Shown: positions 24,401 to 35,034, counted from the stretch's first letter. The stretch: 64,000 nt of DNA from Macrosoma leucophasiata (GCA_036365455.1 JAWQUS010000023.1:8370001-8434000); one strand, 5' to 3'. A program made the numbers and translations. The notes: generated by a model not told the origin, from the sequence alone.

Positions 24401-27400
24401 AGCAATGTAGCAACTAATGTAGCAATTAAGTTCTTACTAACAAATAATGGACAAACTCTGTCTGACCTAATAAATGATAAATAAATAAAATAAAAATAAA
24501 TATAATAGAACTCAATAGCAGACTGGCTAATTGTGGTAATATCAGGTGTATGTATTTATAATATAATCTGTCTAATACAAGCGTGAACTTATATTAAAAT
24601 TTTACCTTAATAGGTATCTGGTCTGTTTTAGCCTTTTCTTTTAATTTAAATAACGAAGGTGGCAAACAAGCATGCAGTTCACATACTTAGATGTTAAGTC
24701 CAAATACAGTCAAAATTAACCAGATACAGTCAAAATGCAGATGTGTTGACACTCCTGAGACCTAAGTTGTTATGTCTACGTTGTTGTTACGGGGCCATAC
24801 ATTATCATCTAATCGGAACATGATAGTAGGGGTGCGAGGGGCTAGTTGTAACATTAAAAAAAAACCGATATATCTTGAAATGTGTTGGTTAAATGATCAC
24901 TAACTACATTTTGATTGATACTCTATCTAATCATTCTTCTATAAGGTCTAAATGAAAAAATATCAAATTTATAAGTAAATCTTTCAGAACTTTGATTTAT
25001 GTAAAAAATGGGAAGTGTTACAATTTACCCCGTGCTTGGGGTTAGTTGTAACAGCTATTGGGGCATGTTGTAACAAGAATAAAACTTTTAATTGAATTTT
25101 AAATTTTTATTCATTAACGTATATAATAATACAAATTACATTATAAATAACACGACAATATATTATATAACAATATATACTACATTTAAAAAAAATCGAA
25201 AAAAAAAATCGGCAGATAGATTAAGTAATGCTGTGGTGCATACGACCTGGAGCTCCTATATTTGGAACTCTACCACCAGAAGGCTATGTTATTATCATTA
25301 AATATCAAATTATAGGCTATTTATTGGTTCAATACACAGGCTACGAATGAACACATTATCCTCAATGTTTTATAATTTAAACGTAACTTCACGCCTAATA
25401 TCCCCGAAGGGGTAGGCAGAGGTAAATGCATGCATTCAAGCATACATGCAAACATCCACGATTCGCCGGTTACGTTTTGGCCCATATAACAAGTGGCGAG
25501 CCTGTTGACATCTCCGGGTACATTATTAAACTTCGAGGTACTGGGAAATTTCTAAAAATGGAAAAATCCCAATAGAACCATAGTTAAAGGACTTTACACC
25601 ATTATCTCTGATAACCCCCTACCCGGGAATCGAACCCAGTATTCCAGCGTAGTAGTAGTGACCTGCTACCACTAGGCTGCCGAGGCAGTTATTTTAATTT
25701 AAGTTTTCATATTTACTATATTTTTTATACATTATCGTCTCTAACTATAAATTACATGAATTAGAGAAGAGATATTCGTCTGAAGAAGATATATTCTAAG
25801 AAATATATTCCGATAAAAAATACCCAACAAATATAATGTGCAAACAACCGGATCAACTTGTGACAAAAAATACTGTCACCATAATTCACATTGCGCCATG
25901 TCCACGTCACATTAGGGTAACTGACAGGAATTAAGTTCAATCTATTTTTTCTTTCCACGTCCACGTCAAGAGGTCGTCAACCGCGACCCTCACTCGCTTG
26001 CGTGGTAATGGTGTTGCGTCGTGTCCGACAAATCTGACGTCTAAATTAGATTTTATTGCGGGGCGTCTGCGTCGACCGCGCCAGCTTTACAAGAACTCTC
26101 ATTACCTACACAGTGTTTTACTCGAAAGCGACTTGACTGATCGAATTTCGAGCTACAACCAAATAGTTGTAAGTACTAGATAAGGTTGCTGTGGTAGGTA
26201 CTAGCAAGTTTTACGTCGCCTACATCAATATAGTGTAGTTCAAAGATAGGTATACAACAACAATATTCTTTATTGTACACCATTACAAAGATACAGTTAT
26301 ATAAACACGAAATAACAAAAAAAGAACAAAAAAAATGTACGACTGGCGGTCTTATCGCTAAGAGAGCGATCTCTTCCTTTCAGGCACCAATGAATACAAT
26401 TAAACAATTAAGTTGTACACACTGTAAAATTTAAGAATAATTTACGTATTTTTTTGCTAATCAAAACAACATTTCGCGCTTAAAACAATGTCTAAATTAA
26501 AGAAACAAATCAATAACGACCAAATACGACGTAGGTATGATGAGATATAATTTTGGTTACACTGAATTTTTAACTTGTAGCTTGTACATTAGGTATAGGT
26601 ATTATCTATCAAATCAGTGTACGTAGGTACGCCAGGACACTTTTGAAACATTTCATTATTTTGAATCAATTCATTGCTCAATCACGCTTAGCGGCTGGAC
26701 GGATTTCGATGAAATTTGTAGGTACACAGGTAAAGTATATACATGGCTGTAACACTGGGATACTTTTTATCCCGGTCAGATAAAAAATCGATAAGGAACT
26801 TTGGTCGAAATCGCAGTCTAAAGCTGATACCTACATAATTATATAAGCTTCAATATGATCATACCTAATTTAAACTATCGTAATTACTAGAATTTTGTAT
26901 ATTGGATACAATAATATCTATTTCTAGTATAACTTTTGGGTCACTGCACAAACTTAAATTTGAACTTTCGGAATTAAATCACGTTCGAGTGTGAAACTTG
27001 CTCCTAAGGATACAAATCCTCGCCCTTAAACAATTTACTGAAGCCTATTTACCGAAACTGCTCGCGACAAAGGGTCAACATGCACTGGTTACGTTTCTCA
27101 ATTGAAAGACGCATGTATTCAACGACGATGAAAACTTATTATGACAGGGTCAACTTTACATCCCACAAGACAATTCACAAGTGTGAATTGAATGATTGTT
27201 ACTACGATTTTATTGCAGTGTATTGAACTTACCCAACCGTTATTGAGTTGTCATTTGTTAACCTTTAAATGCTATGCACTTAATGATTAAATTTTAATAT
27301 ATTCGTAGGTTATTTAGACGGAAATTATAGTATGTAATAAATATGTCGCAAAGGGTTGTTCTACTCGAAATCTGGAGTGGTTAATTAAGGTACAAATAAA

Positions 27401-28670
27401 TATTTGACGACCCGGTTAGTCTAGCGGTGTGAGATGACCGTTTGATTCGAAGGGTCGCGGGTTCGATCCCCGCACCGGGACAAATATTTGTTTCGGATCT
27501 GGGTGTTTGTTGTATGTGTACAACGGCATCCACGACACAGGTTTATACCTACTGTGGGGCTGTGAGTGTAAGCGTTTTTTTTTTTTATTTGATGCAATTC
27601 AATTTCGTATTCACAAGTAAAATCTCACTTGATCACATCCCTTAGAAGCATAATGGCCTTAGTGACTCATTTGTTACTAGGGAGATTAATAATTGCCTGA
27701 GCACGGACAAAATTTTCAGGGGTCGCGGGTTCGATCCCCGCACAGGAACAAATGTTTATATGGCCTACAGATATTTGTTTCGGGTCTGGGTGTTGGGGAT
27801 ATGTTGTATGTGGACAACGGCATCCACGACACAGTTTTATATAATACCTAATGTGGAGCTGTGAGTGTAAGCGTAAAAAAAAACTTAAACTCAATATTAT
27901 TTATCTCTTATCTTCTTATCTCAATATTATTTATATTATTTATGTAGAGATCTAATAAAAAGCGAACCAAATAGCAGGTGACACCTTCTAATAGGAAGCG
28001 AATTGGTGATCAATTTATTACATCAGCTTTTAGCTTACCAATGACTACAAGATAATGTGAGCAACAATGAACACCTATTATTTTAGACAGAGGTCGTTTT
28101 AACGTACCAATTTACATTTTATTGAGCCATTGTACCTATATAAATTTCTACACTGTACCTAATTGATGTGACATGTTTTAGTGTAATGGGTGAGTGTGTT
28201 AGGATATTGTTGAATAGTAAAATGTACCCATTATTGATTAACTGCCGAATCGCTGACCATCCAATACAGGAAATGTACGTGCCTTTCACTAAGTACGTCA
28301 TATGACAAATATTTTGATCGGCCTATTATGAATGGGCTTGATCCCTCTTTGCCGCTCTTCCCCCTGTGTCCCCATCCGGGCGTATCCATCAGACAGACAT
28401 CCTGGGAAAATAAAAGAAAGAAATACTTACATTCATGAGCTCTTTGCCTTCTGCAGTGGAAGTCAGCGCGATGAGTGCGTGCTCGCACTCCTTTGGACAG
28501 ACGGAGGTCGGCTGGGCGAGCACGTCATTGCACAGCATCATGTAATTGTTGAGGGCGGCGCCGCAGCCGGTGCGGTAGGCGCAGCGCCATCGTGCCTCCA
28601 CACACGACGTGCCGGGCACACACCACGCGCGCGCTACCAACAACGCGACCGCCACGCCTAACAACCACAT
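21494..28670 (-). CDS. GAS1/GDNF-receptor-like GPI-anchored protein, two coding exons
   Basis: Coding exons are 28431-28670 and 21494-21985 (minus), joined in phase 0 to give 243 aa. The donor is GTAAGT just after residue 80, and the acceptor is a pyrimidine-rich tract ending TTGCAG. Residues 1-17 form a signal peptide (MWLLGVAVALLVARAWC). Two cysteine-rich GDNF/GAS1 domains follow. Domain 1 is about residues 23-97 and is cut by the intron just before a C-x-C...C motif. Domain 2 is about residues 113-192 and ends in a CRCDG...ARLCF-type segment. A basic, His-rich linker and a hydrophobic C-terminal tail (SIVVSAILVLLSALFSL) suggest a GPI anchor. Sequons are NAT and NHT. Vertebrate GAS1 is a Hedgehog co-receptor and GFRalpha proteins bind GDNF ligands; that role here is inference from family. 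A GTTCACAG acceptor lies three bases before the ATG, so an upstream 5'UTR exon is likely. It could equally be called GFRalpha-like, but two domains and the tail favour GAS1. Confidence 0.82.
22207..22412. repeat. Cluster of three hairpins in the GAS1-like intron
   Basis: 22207-22235 has stem CTGCCGGTAGAG, perfect 12 bp. 22263-22303 has stem TGCACAATT-TGCCA with one bulge. 22388-22412 has stem TACTCGTGAC, perfect 10 bp. Confidence 0.7.
24655..25285 (-). repeat. Repeat A copy 9, split by a GTTGTAAC-motif insertion
   Basis: Parts 24655-24835 and about 25209-25285. About 20 bp of the repeat (around GCTGAACACTACC) is lost at the insertion point. Confidence 0.8.
24836..25208. other. Insertion with repeated GTTGTAAC motifs
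   Basis: Contains GGGGCTAGTTGTAAC (24838), GGGGTTAGTTGTAAC (25038), GGGGCATGTTGTAAC (25060) and an inverted GTTACAATTTACCCC (25016). The remainder is very AT-rich. No terminal repeats or target duplication identified. Confidence 0.5.
25382..25690 (-). mobile_element. SINE-B, tRNA-headed, LINE-like tail
   Basis: Minus strand: head TGCCTCGGCAGCCTAGTGGT with B-box GGGTTCGATTCCC, a long body, and 3' tail CTCTGCCTACCCCTTCGGGG...GGCGTGAAGTTACG. The tail matches the LINE end at 58.2 kb. Confidence 0.82.
26263..26410 (-). repeat. Retroelement 3' end
   Basis: On the plus strand AATATTCTTTATTGTACACC followed by GGCGGTCTTATCGCTAAGAG AGCGATCTCTTCC; on the minus strand this is a 3' end with AATAAAG near its terminus. 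Confidence 0.55.
26640..26825. repeat. Fragment of a common lepidopteran repeat
   Basis: GGACGGATTTCGATGAAATT and ACTTTTTATCCCGGTCAG are familiar from Helitron-like repeats. No ends found. Confidence 0.35.
27406..27582 (+). mobile_element. SINE-1, tRNA-headed, full length
   Basis: A-box-like TTAGTCTAGCGG and perfect B-box GGTTCGATCCC inside a degenerate tRNA head (CCCGGT...ACCGGG ends). The body is TTTGTTTCGGATCTGGGTG...CCACGACACAGG...GTGAGTGTAAGCG, with a T-rich tail. Confidence 0.85.
27717..27880 (+). mobile_element. SINE-1, 5'-truncated at the B-box
   Basis: Begins GGGGTCGCGGGTTCGATCCC; the body is complete to GTGAGTGTAAGCG and followed by a poly(A) run of nine. Confidence 0.8.
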
Positions 28671-28700
28671 CGCCTGTGAACAAAAACCTTTTGTTAGACT
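28671..28700 (-). promoter_or_regulatory. Splice acceptor upstream of the GAS1-like start codon
   Basis: Reading the minus strand, a T-rich tract runs into TTGTTCACAG and then GCG-ATG. This looks like a 3' splice site three bases before the start codon, so the transcription start is probably in an upstream non-coding exon at higher coordinates. The signal peptide begins directly at this ATG, which argues against extra coding exons. Confidence 0.5.
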
Positions 28701-28820
28701 AGAGAATTAGAGATCCATTGACATAACGAAATAAGTTTTCTTCAACTTTTAATTTGTTACATATATCATCCAAATTTATATTCATGAGGAGTTCAAGCCA
28801 TCTTTGTGAACACGAACCAC

Positions 28821-28857
28821 TTTATCTGCCGCTCAATGGTTATATTCAGCACTACCA
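28821..28857 (+). repeat. Repeat A fragment 10
   Basis: TATCTGCCGCTCAATGGTTA TATTCAGCACTACC, 150 bp upstream of the GAS1-like start codon. Confidence 0.6.
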
Positions 28858-28904
28858 TTTTCAAACTAATGGGAAGAGGAAAACTGAAATTTAAAATTAA
28901 AGTG

Positions 28905-29100
28905 TCGATGTCGGTCGGGTAGTGTGATGGGTGACCGCTAGTGGCAAATTAAATGCGCGTTTCCGTGCTTCGCCCACCCACCTCCACCAATCCGCATTGG
29001 AGCAGCGTGGTGGAGTAAGCTCCAGGCCTCCCCCCAAAAAGGGGAGAGACTCGTGCCCAGCAGTGGGACATATAATGGGTTGCCATTATATATTATTATT
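28905..29100 (+). mobile_element. LINE-C 3' end with (ATT)n tail
   Basis: Contains GCATTGGAGCAGCGTGGTGG, AGTAAGCTCCAGGCCTCC and GTGCCCAGCAGTGGGAC, then TATTATTATTAT. This is a very common lepidopteran retroelement end. Confidence 0.75.
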
Positions 29101-29224
29101 ATAAAATTAAAGTGATAAACATCACTGAAGACTTCGATATCACAAAATTCACAAATAGTAGAAATTTGAGGGATTCACTATCAAAACTCAACTATTAGTG
29201 AATTCAAAAATGCCAAAACACTAA

Positions 29225-29386
29225 GGGCCGATTTCACCGTCGTAATAAAACGCGTTTTATGTTCTTAAACATGTTTAATAACAATGTTCGGAATTCGGAT
29301 ATCACCGATGAAAATTGTTCCTGATAACGATTGGATGCAAATTTTAAGCTAAACCGCGTTCTCAAACAAAACGATGAAATCCACCC
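29225..29386. mobile_element. TAA-flanked MITE
   Basis: 162 bp with imperfect inverted ends GGGCCGATTTCACCGT / GGGTGGATTTCATCGT. TAA is at 29222-29224 and 29387-29389, again of PIF/Harbinger type. Confidence 0.7.
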
Positions 29387-29654
29387 TAAGTTCTAGGCCC
29401 TTAAATGCTACTTTAGACATTTATTTATCCCTAATAATTCTAAGTTGTTTATGATCTCATCTCTTCCGGTATACTTTTCTCTCCTATAGATATTAGCGTG
29501 GACATAAAATAAACAACGGTTGTGATCGTGCCACTATAAATATACAACTTAATTAGTTCAGAAAAGTGAAGTTTGTCGGAGCATTTAGAACGCTTGTAGC
29601 CACACTTACTAATAATGGCTGTTCTGAAACTACGTGTGAGTATACTCTATTACT

Positions 29655-29912
29655 CGCTGGCGTAGGCACCACCCCGCTACCTTTAGCCGATAAATGATAG
29701 TGTTCAGCGGTATCGTGTTTCGGTCAGGTGGAAATATACGACCCTGTAATTTCTGGTACAGAGTATAAATATACAACTTTCACCTCAGGGGTGGCAATGC
29801 ATCTACATTGAAATCTCTGTTTGCTATGTAGATATATTTTTTATAGACTACAGTATTCACTTACCATCAATGTGAGCTGTACACATATTAGCCACTCCAG
29901 TTCATAAAAAAA
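29655..29912 (+). repeat. Repeat A copy 11
   Basis: Diverged copy from CTGGCGTAGGCACC to CATAAAAAAAA, with a duplicated ATAAATATACAACTT compared with 29537. Confidence 0.75.
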
Positions 29913-30056
29913 ATCTATACCTACTTTCATCTATATACATTTAGGTGTATGTATATAAAAAACTCTTCCGTTATGGACAAGTATTTTTTTTACACACTTG
30001 ACTTAATAGCCTTTACCTTCCGTATACTTACTTATACGGAATATTATATATGCATA

Positions 30057-30170
30057 TATTTACTCCCTTATATATAATCGTATTTTAGCTAAAGTGATGC
30101 TAATCTCTCGTTGATCTCTTTCTATCTTACCCCATTGACAATACGACTGACAAAAACAAAGCATATTAGG
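30057..30170. repeat. Half of a CCCTTATT-type MITE
   Basis: TATTTTAGCTAAAGTGATGC TAATCTC and TTGACAATACGACTGAC correspond to the interior of the 57.2 kb element. One end only. Confidence 0.35.
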
Positions 30171-30263
30171 TACCTATATTCAATGTTATTAGTTTTATGA
30201 ATTAGGCTATAAAACCACGCCAGGAGCAGAACTGAGAGGCACGCAACAATGATGATATTAATA

Positions 30264-31705
30264 AGAGTTTGTTTGATATGGAGTCCTAACGATTAACCAT
30301 TTCCCGTAGATAAAAACGCGTGCTACAGTATATAGGTAAGTGTGTATGTATAGTGAACCGATTATCATGCACCATAACAAAATGTCGCAACATTTGAGAT
30401 TTAAGGTAATCTTCGGACTTGGGTCCGTTCTCGGAAGAGCACGCTGGCTGCTCTCAGTAAACAAACAAACTCGTCACGTATACTCGTCATTTGCTACTTG
30501 CTTACACGTTACCGTAACTATGTTAGGGCTGCCAATCGTTTTTGTTAATACTTCTTAAATCAAATTTAATTGAGTAAGTGTGTACCTAAAGAAACTTAGT
30601 CACTTTTGTCTGCACTTCTATAGCGTAAACGATTGTAGTTAGTAAACTTGGCTGGGGAAACTGAATTAGTTTGAAATGACGTCGTCCTAACGAGTAACCA
30701 TTTCAAATCGCAGATAAAACCGCGAACTTCAGCTTGTATAGATGTATGTGTGGTATTAATCAGACTATCATGCACTATAGCAAAATGTCGCAACATTTGA
30801 GAGGTAATCTTCGGACCTGGATCCTTTCTCCGAAGAGCACGCTGGCTGCTCTCGGTAAACAAACAATGTCGTCACGTATACTCGTCACTTGCTACTTGAT
30901 TACACGTTACCGTCACTGTGTTAGGGCTGTAAAGCTTTTTAGTTTTTTTTTTTCAAATACAAAATTTATTTATTTTTGGAACAATACAATCAGGTATTAC
31001 ATAACAAGTGTAAACGTTGACACTCGCAAAAGTAATAAAATACTGTGTCGCGAGAATCAGCGCCCTTCTCCGCACATATACAGACAGGTTCCAATATAAT
31101 ACATTAGAACAACATGAAAAATGAAAAACAAAAGTTAATATCTGACTGTTTAAATTATGTATATAGATATAGAAAATGAAAGTCACTTCTGCCTTAACTT
31201 CTATAGCTTCTCTATCTAGCTATTTGTAGTTAATAAATTTGGAAGGGGGGGACTGAGTACGCTTGATATGGCGTTCAAACAATGAACTATTTCATATCAC
31301 AGATAAAACCACCGCTAACCAAAGGGTCGCGTAAATAGATTATTATGATATGGTATGATTAGTTATGGTACAACATGTCTCAACATTTGGGGCTTAAGCT
31401 TTTTAATATACTTATATAGTACTTGTCTCTAGACGGCAGTAGTCTTCACCGGGCAATTGGCGATCGCAAACAGCTCTCAGCCTAAATAAATTTACATAAC
31501 TGCCTAACGCTACGAACTGCCTACGGATGCAATCTTCAGATTACAGCGTTGTGATATGACATATGCGATTAGGGGCGGTGCAACTTTCGCTCTAGTGGGA
31601 CTTAGTAGATAATCTTCGAACTTGGGTTCTTTCTCGGAAACGCACGCTAGCTGTTCTCGATAAGCAAACAATCTCGTTACGTATACTTGTCATTTTAAAC
31701 CACCA
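30264..31705. repeat. Diverged tandem array, three ~300-350 bp units
   Basis: Unit 1 is about 30264-30545, unit 2 about 30590-30930, and unit 3 is split into 31172-31392 and 31600-31705. The shared core includes AAAATGTCGCAACATTTGAG, GTAATCTTCGGAC, GAAGAGCACGCTGGCTGCTC and CGTCACGTATACTCGTCA. Units 1 and 2 are roughly 85-90% alike in the core by eye; unit 3 is more diverged. In units 1 and 2 the minus frame begins MFTESSQRAL, but the frames then diverge, so coding is doubtful. Confidence 0.85.
30940..31170 (-). repeat. Probable retroelement 3' end splitting a tandem array
   Basis: Starts with an 11-T run then CAAATACAAAATTTATTTAT; separates copies 2 and 3 of the 30-31.7 kb array. Confidence 0.4.
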
Positions 31706-33451
31706 AATAAATTTAAAACTTCTAAAAACCAAACGTAGTAGTTTAATTGTAAATAAGTAGAATTAATTTCCTTCAGAATAAGTAATTCTAAAATCATTGT
31801 GTTTGAATTCAACTTAACATTGCCACAACTTAGGTATATCTAATATATTATTATATCCAGTAATTTTAAATAATAATAATTTTAAAACCAAAACTATGCT
31901 TTACATCCCTAGTGCATAAAGACACGAGATCAGGGTCGTCGTCCGGTGAAGAGTGCCCGATGGTAAAGAAAACAAAGTGACAACTTAAGATGTCCAACTC
32001 GCTCCGCACCACTCCAAGTGTTACATTACAATAACAATTGTTACAAAGGTAACCCTTCGAGAATAGCTCTTGTGCCTTCTCAAATAAGAACCACAAATCT
32101 CTTTAGTAGCCAGACAGATTGATAAGAGGCGTACGTGGGCCTGGTGTTGTTTGTTAATTAAATTGTATTGCAAGTATAAATACTTTGATTCGACGGCCTT
32201 TTTTTGTATCGTGACTGGGAATTATTTGGTGACAATTTCGGGAACTTGCGGCATTGTACGTTTGAGATAAAATCAATATTTCAAAGAACCGAGTGCTCGC
32301 GGTCGTGAGACACGAATGAGAGATAGGAGTTGGAAACGATTTCTATTCGACACCAAACGCGGAGCCGACTTGACTAAACCGACTAAACATATTAGTTTCT
32401 ACGTGATACGCGAGAGGCTGCGACATTTCTTCTCAGACGCTGGACGGTTAGCGAATACGTGTGAAAAGCCTTAGTAATTACTCACACCAATTCAACAACC
32501 TTCGTCGTAATACCACAGACGTAAAATGGTGACATAAAACCTCTTCGGGAACTCAAACATCAGATTAAATGTTTTTTTTTGTACGTAAAGGTTGAGGACT
32601 GAAAAAAAAATATTTCAATGCATTTCAATGTATTTTATGGACGAGATAAAATTGTATCAAGTAAGGAAATGCGTAAATATGAAGCCTTCAATTTAATCTT
32701 AATAAGAACTACACCTCCTGCATCGTTAGCTAGTCTCCGTTGAGACGGGCCGTGGCCGAAATTTGGTCTATACTCGTAATTATTGGTTTTTGAACCCGAC
32801 TATTTACGTGTATTATTCCCATTCCCGTTGGAATATCGGACAATCCTCTTCTAGTGCTCCCCTACGGGGAGTAGAGAGAGAAGACACATGATAACAATCA
32901 ATCACTTTCATTGATTTATACAAAGATCTTCAAAAAAGACCAAAGATGATAGTAGTATTTAATGGAATAGTAAATTCTTAGGTGCTTAGGACCATTTCCA
33001 GGGGTTAAAAATATATTGAGAGTGAAACCATAAAATCAGTTTTTAAAGAGACTTGATGCTTTGTAGCCTTCATCTTCATACTTACGTGCTTTATACAATA
33101 AAAGTAGAGTTTTCAATGACTACAGCAAACTTGTGGAATTCGGATGTATTTCGAGAAGGTGTGTGCACGCGCGAGTCGCTCTAATGCGCAGAGCACACAC
33201 TTCTCCGCACGCCTCATTATTGCGTGTCGTTACGCGACAACTGGTTGGACAAACATACGCCGACGTCAGGTAGCCGTGGACAAGGGCATCAACGGTTCAT
33301 CGCAAAGACAAGGAAACCTCTCCTCGTCCTTTCGTTGAATATCCGAGATGCTTCCTGCCTCCACCCCTCGAGGGATTAAAACAGTCAAACTCATAGCAAA
33401 CTTGGTTGAACTTACACTCCATATTTTTCCTATTCACTGTAAATCGGATAA
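31706..33451. other. Mostly featureless
   Basis: No family recognised except the 33218 repeat. A 64-codon open frame at 33144-33338 is probably chance because it overlaps that repeat. Confidence 0.35.
33218..33275. repeat. Diverged repeat pair, copy 1
   Basis: TTGCGTGTCGTTACGCGACA, TGGACAAACATACGCCGACG TCAGGTAGCCGTGG; partner at 34572-34635. Family unknown. Confidence 0.5.
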
Positions 33452-33674
33452 CAGAACTCCATCGACGGAGCTCGTAGGCACTACCACATTACCTAATCTT
33501 GCCGCTAAGCAGTAGTGTTCAGGGCTATCGTGTTCCCGTCAGGTGGTAATGTACACAACAACTTAGATATCGAGGATGGCAACGCATCTACATTGAAATC
33601 TCTGTTTTTTTAGGTTGTTTGTGTTGGTTATATACAGTTTCCATCAATGTAAAGTGTACGGTTTTTTGTCACTT
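33452..33674 (+). repeat. Repeat A copy 12 (left arm of an inverted pair)
   Basis: Its A-rich end meets the A-rich end of copy 13 at about 33675-33690. Confidence 0.75.
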
Positions 33675-33689
33675 CATAATATTTTTATT

Positions 33690-33975
33690 ATGAAAGGAAA
33701 TGGCAAACAAGCATGCAGCTCACATTGACGTTAAGTGATGAGTGCAGTCTATAGACATCTACACAAAAACCAGAGTTCAAAATGCAGATGCGTTGCCACC
33801 CCTGAGACTTAAGTTGTCATATCTCTGCGATAGTTATAACGGGCCAAACATTACCATCTAACCGGAACAAGTGCTGAACACTACCATTTGGCGTCAGATA
33901 AATTAGGTAATGCGGTGGTGCCTACGCCCTCGAGCTCCTACACTGGTACTCTACCGTGCCATCAGTGTCTCAATA
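33690..33975 (-). repeat. Repeat A copy 13 (right arm of an inverted pair)
   Basis: Complete to GTACTCTACCGTGCCATCAG. With copy 12 it forms a ~520 bp inverted repeat. Confidence 0.8.
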
Positions 33976-34242
33976 TATAAAAAAAAATATTTGTACTAAT
34001 GAGGAACTGGGAAATATGTCAAAACTTTATTTCGGTCATGATATTCAGTGAATTATTTTCTATATCAACATGATAAAAGTAGAGGGACTCCTCAGAGGGA
34101 GGTTCGTTCCACAATTTTCACGTTCTGGGCAAGAGACGCGTGTACTGCAACCATAGCAACCGTAGTAGGTAGATACACTTCTCTGCTTCAGTCAATGTGG
34201 AACCTTTCCCTTCGGCGAGTGGCGAAATGTGGAAAAAAGAAT

Positions 34243-34536
34243 GTACGTAACTTCACGCCTGTAATCCCCGAAGAAGGCAGAGGTAAATGCATACATTCAA
34301 GCATACATGCAAACACCCACGATTCGCCGGTTACGTTTTTGGCCCATGTAACAGGTGGCGAGCCTGTTGCCATCTCCGGGCACATCACCAAACTCCAAAA
34401 CTTTCAGAAAATGAAAAAATCCCAGTAGAACCAGATATAAAGGATTTTAAACCGTTTTCTCTGATAGCCCTCGACCCGGAAATCGTACTCAGGACCTCGA
34501 GCGTAGTATTAGTGGCCTGCTATCACTAGGCCTCCA
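34243..34536 (-). mobile_element. SINE-B
   Basis: Minus strand copy; B-box decayed (GAGTACGATTTCC). The tail has lost the second half of the CCCC...GGGG stem. Confidence 0.78.
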
Positions 34537-34571
34537 AATACTCCTTATTTAAGGAGAAATACACCTTGTTT

Positions 34572-34635
34572 TTGCGTGTCGTTTGCGTCAACTGAATGGA
34601 CAAATATATACCGACATCACGTGGCCGTGTTCGTA
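34572..34635. repeat. Diverged repeat pair, copy 2
   Basis: TTGCGTGTCGTTTGCGTCAA, TGGACAAATATATACCGACA TCACGTGGCCGTG; preceded by CTCCTTATTTAAGGAG, a 7 bp hairpin. Confidence 0.5.
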
Positions 34636-34733
34636 GGCAGCTGCGGAAAATGTTATCATTTTATTTCAGTGCAATATTGCGTTTATGATATATCTACGAT
34701 AATATTTCGTTAAATACGGTGTTATGTGTGTGA

Positions 34734-34804
34734 CTAGCGGCCCGCCCCGACTTCGCACGGGTGCAGTGTTACCTATATTACTACTATCAAATATAGCCTA
34801 TATA
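34734..34804 (-). mobile_element. Helitron 3' end, truncated
   Basis: CTAGCGGCCCGCCCCGACTT at the 3' end (CTAG 34734-34737, minus orientation) followed by about 65 bp of the same family as 11220-11575. Cut off at the mariner MITE. Confidence 0.55.
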
Positions 34805-34806
34805 TA

Positions 34807-35001
34807 GGTTGGGGAAAAAGTTTCTTCGCATTTTTTAAGATAATTTTATATATATTTTAATTTAATTTTATTATTTTATATTTTTATATTATTATAATTT
34901 TTTTAATGATACCAAAACCAGCCAGATACAAATACTACAGCCAAAGAGATTTTATTACAAATTCATACATACTATAATGCGAAAAGACTTTTTCCCCAAA
35001 C
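34807..35001 (-). mobile_element. MITE derived from the mariner at 55.4 kb
   Basis: A 195 bp element with terminal inverted repeats starting GGTTGGGGAAAAAG (left) and, read inward, GTTTGGGGAAAAAG (right). It is flanked by TA on both sides (34805-34806, 35002-35003). The right ~98 bp is almost identical to the right end of the mariner at 55.4 kb and the left ~45 bp to its left end, so it is an internal-deletion derivative. Confidence 0.92.
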
Positions 35002-35034
35002 TATTATATTAGTGTAGCTTTATGATTGTGAATA

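Larger units (their letters stand above)
21986..28430 (-). other. Intron of the GAS1-like gene, repeat-laden
   Basis: A 6445 bp intron with GT/AG ends. It contains three perfect hairpins (22.2-22.4 kb), a GC-richer unassigned block (about 23220-23420), a split repeat A copy (24.65-25.29 kb), a SINE-B copy, a retroelement 3' tail, a Helitron-type fragment near 26.7 kb and two SINE-1 copies. I see no additional exon that would fit in phase 0 between the two coding exons. Confidence 0.7.

Noticed and set aside
27406..27482. Functional tRNA gene at the SINE-1 head
   Set aside because: Degenerate anticodon stem, and the head is always followed by the SINE-1 body.
28332..28661. 109-codon plus frame over GAS1-like exon 1
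   Set aside because: Antisense shadow of the signal-peptide exon, with no domain.
34048..34428. 126-codon plus frame
   Set aside because: Extends through an antisense SINE-B copy; no domain and a similar peptide appears wherever SINE-B occurs.
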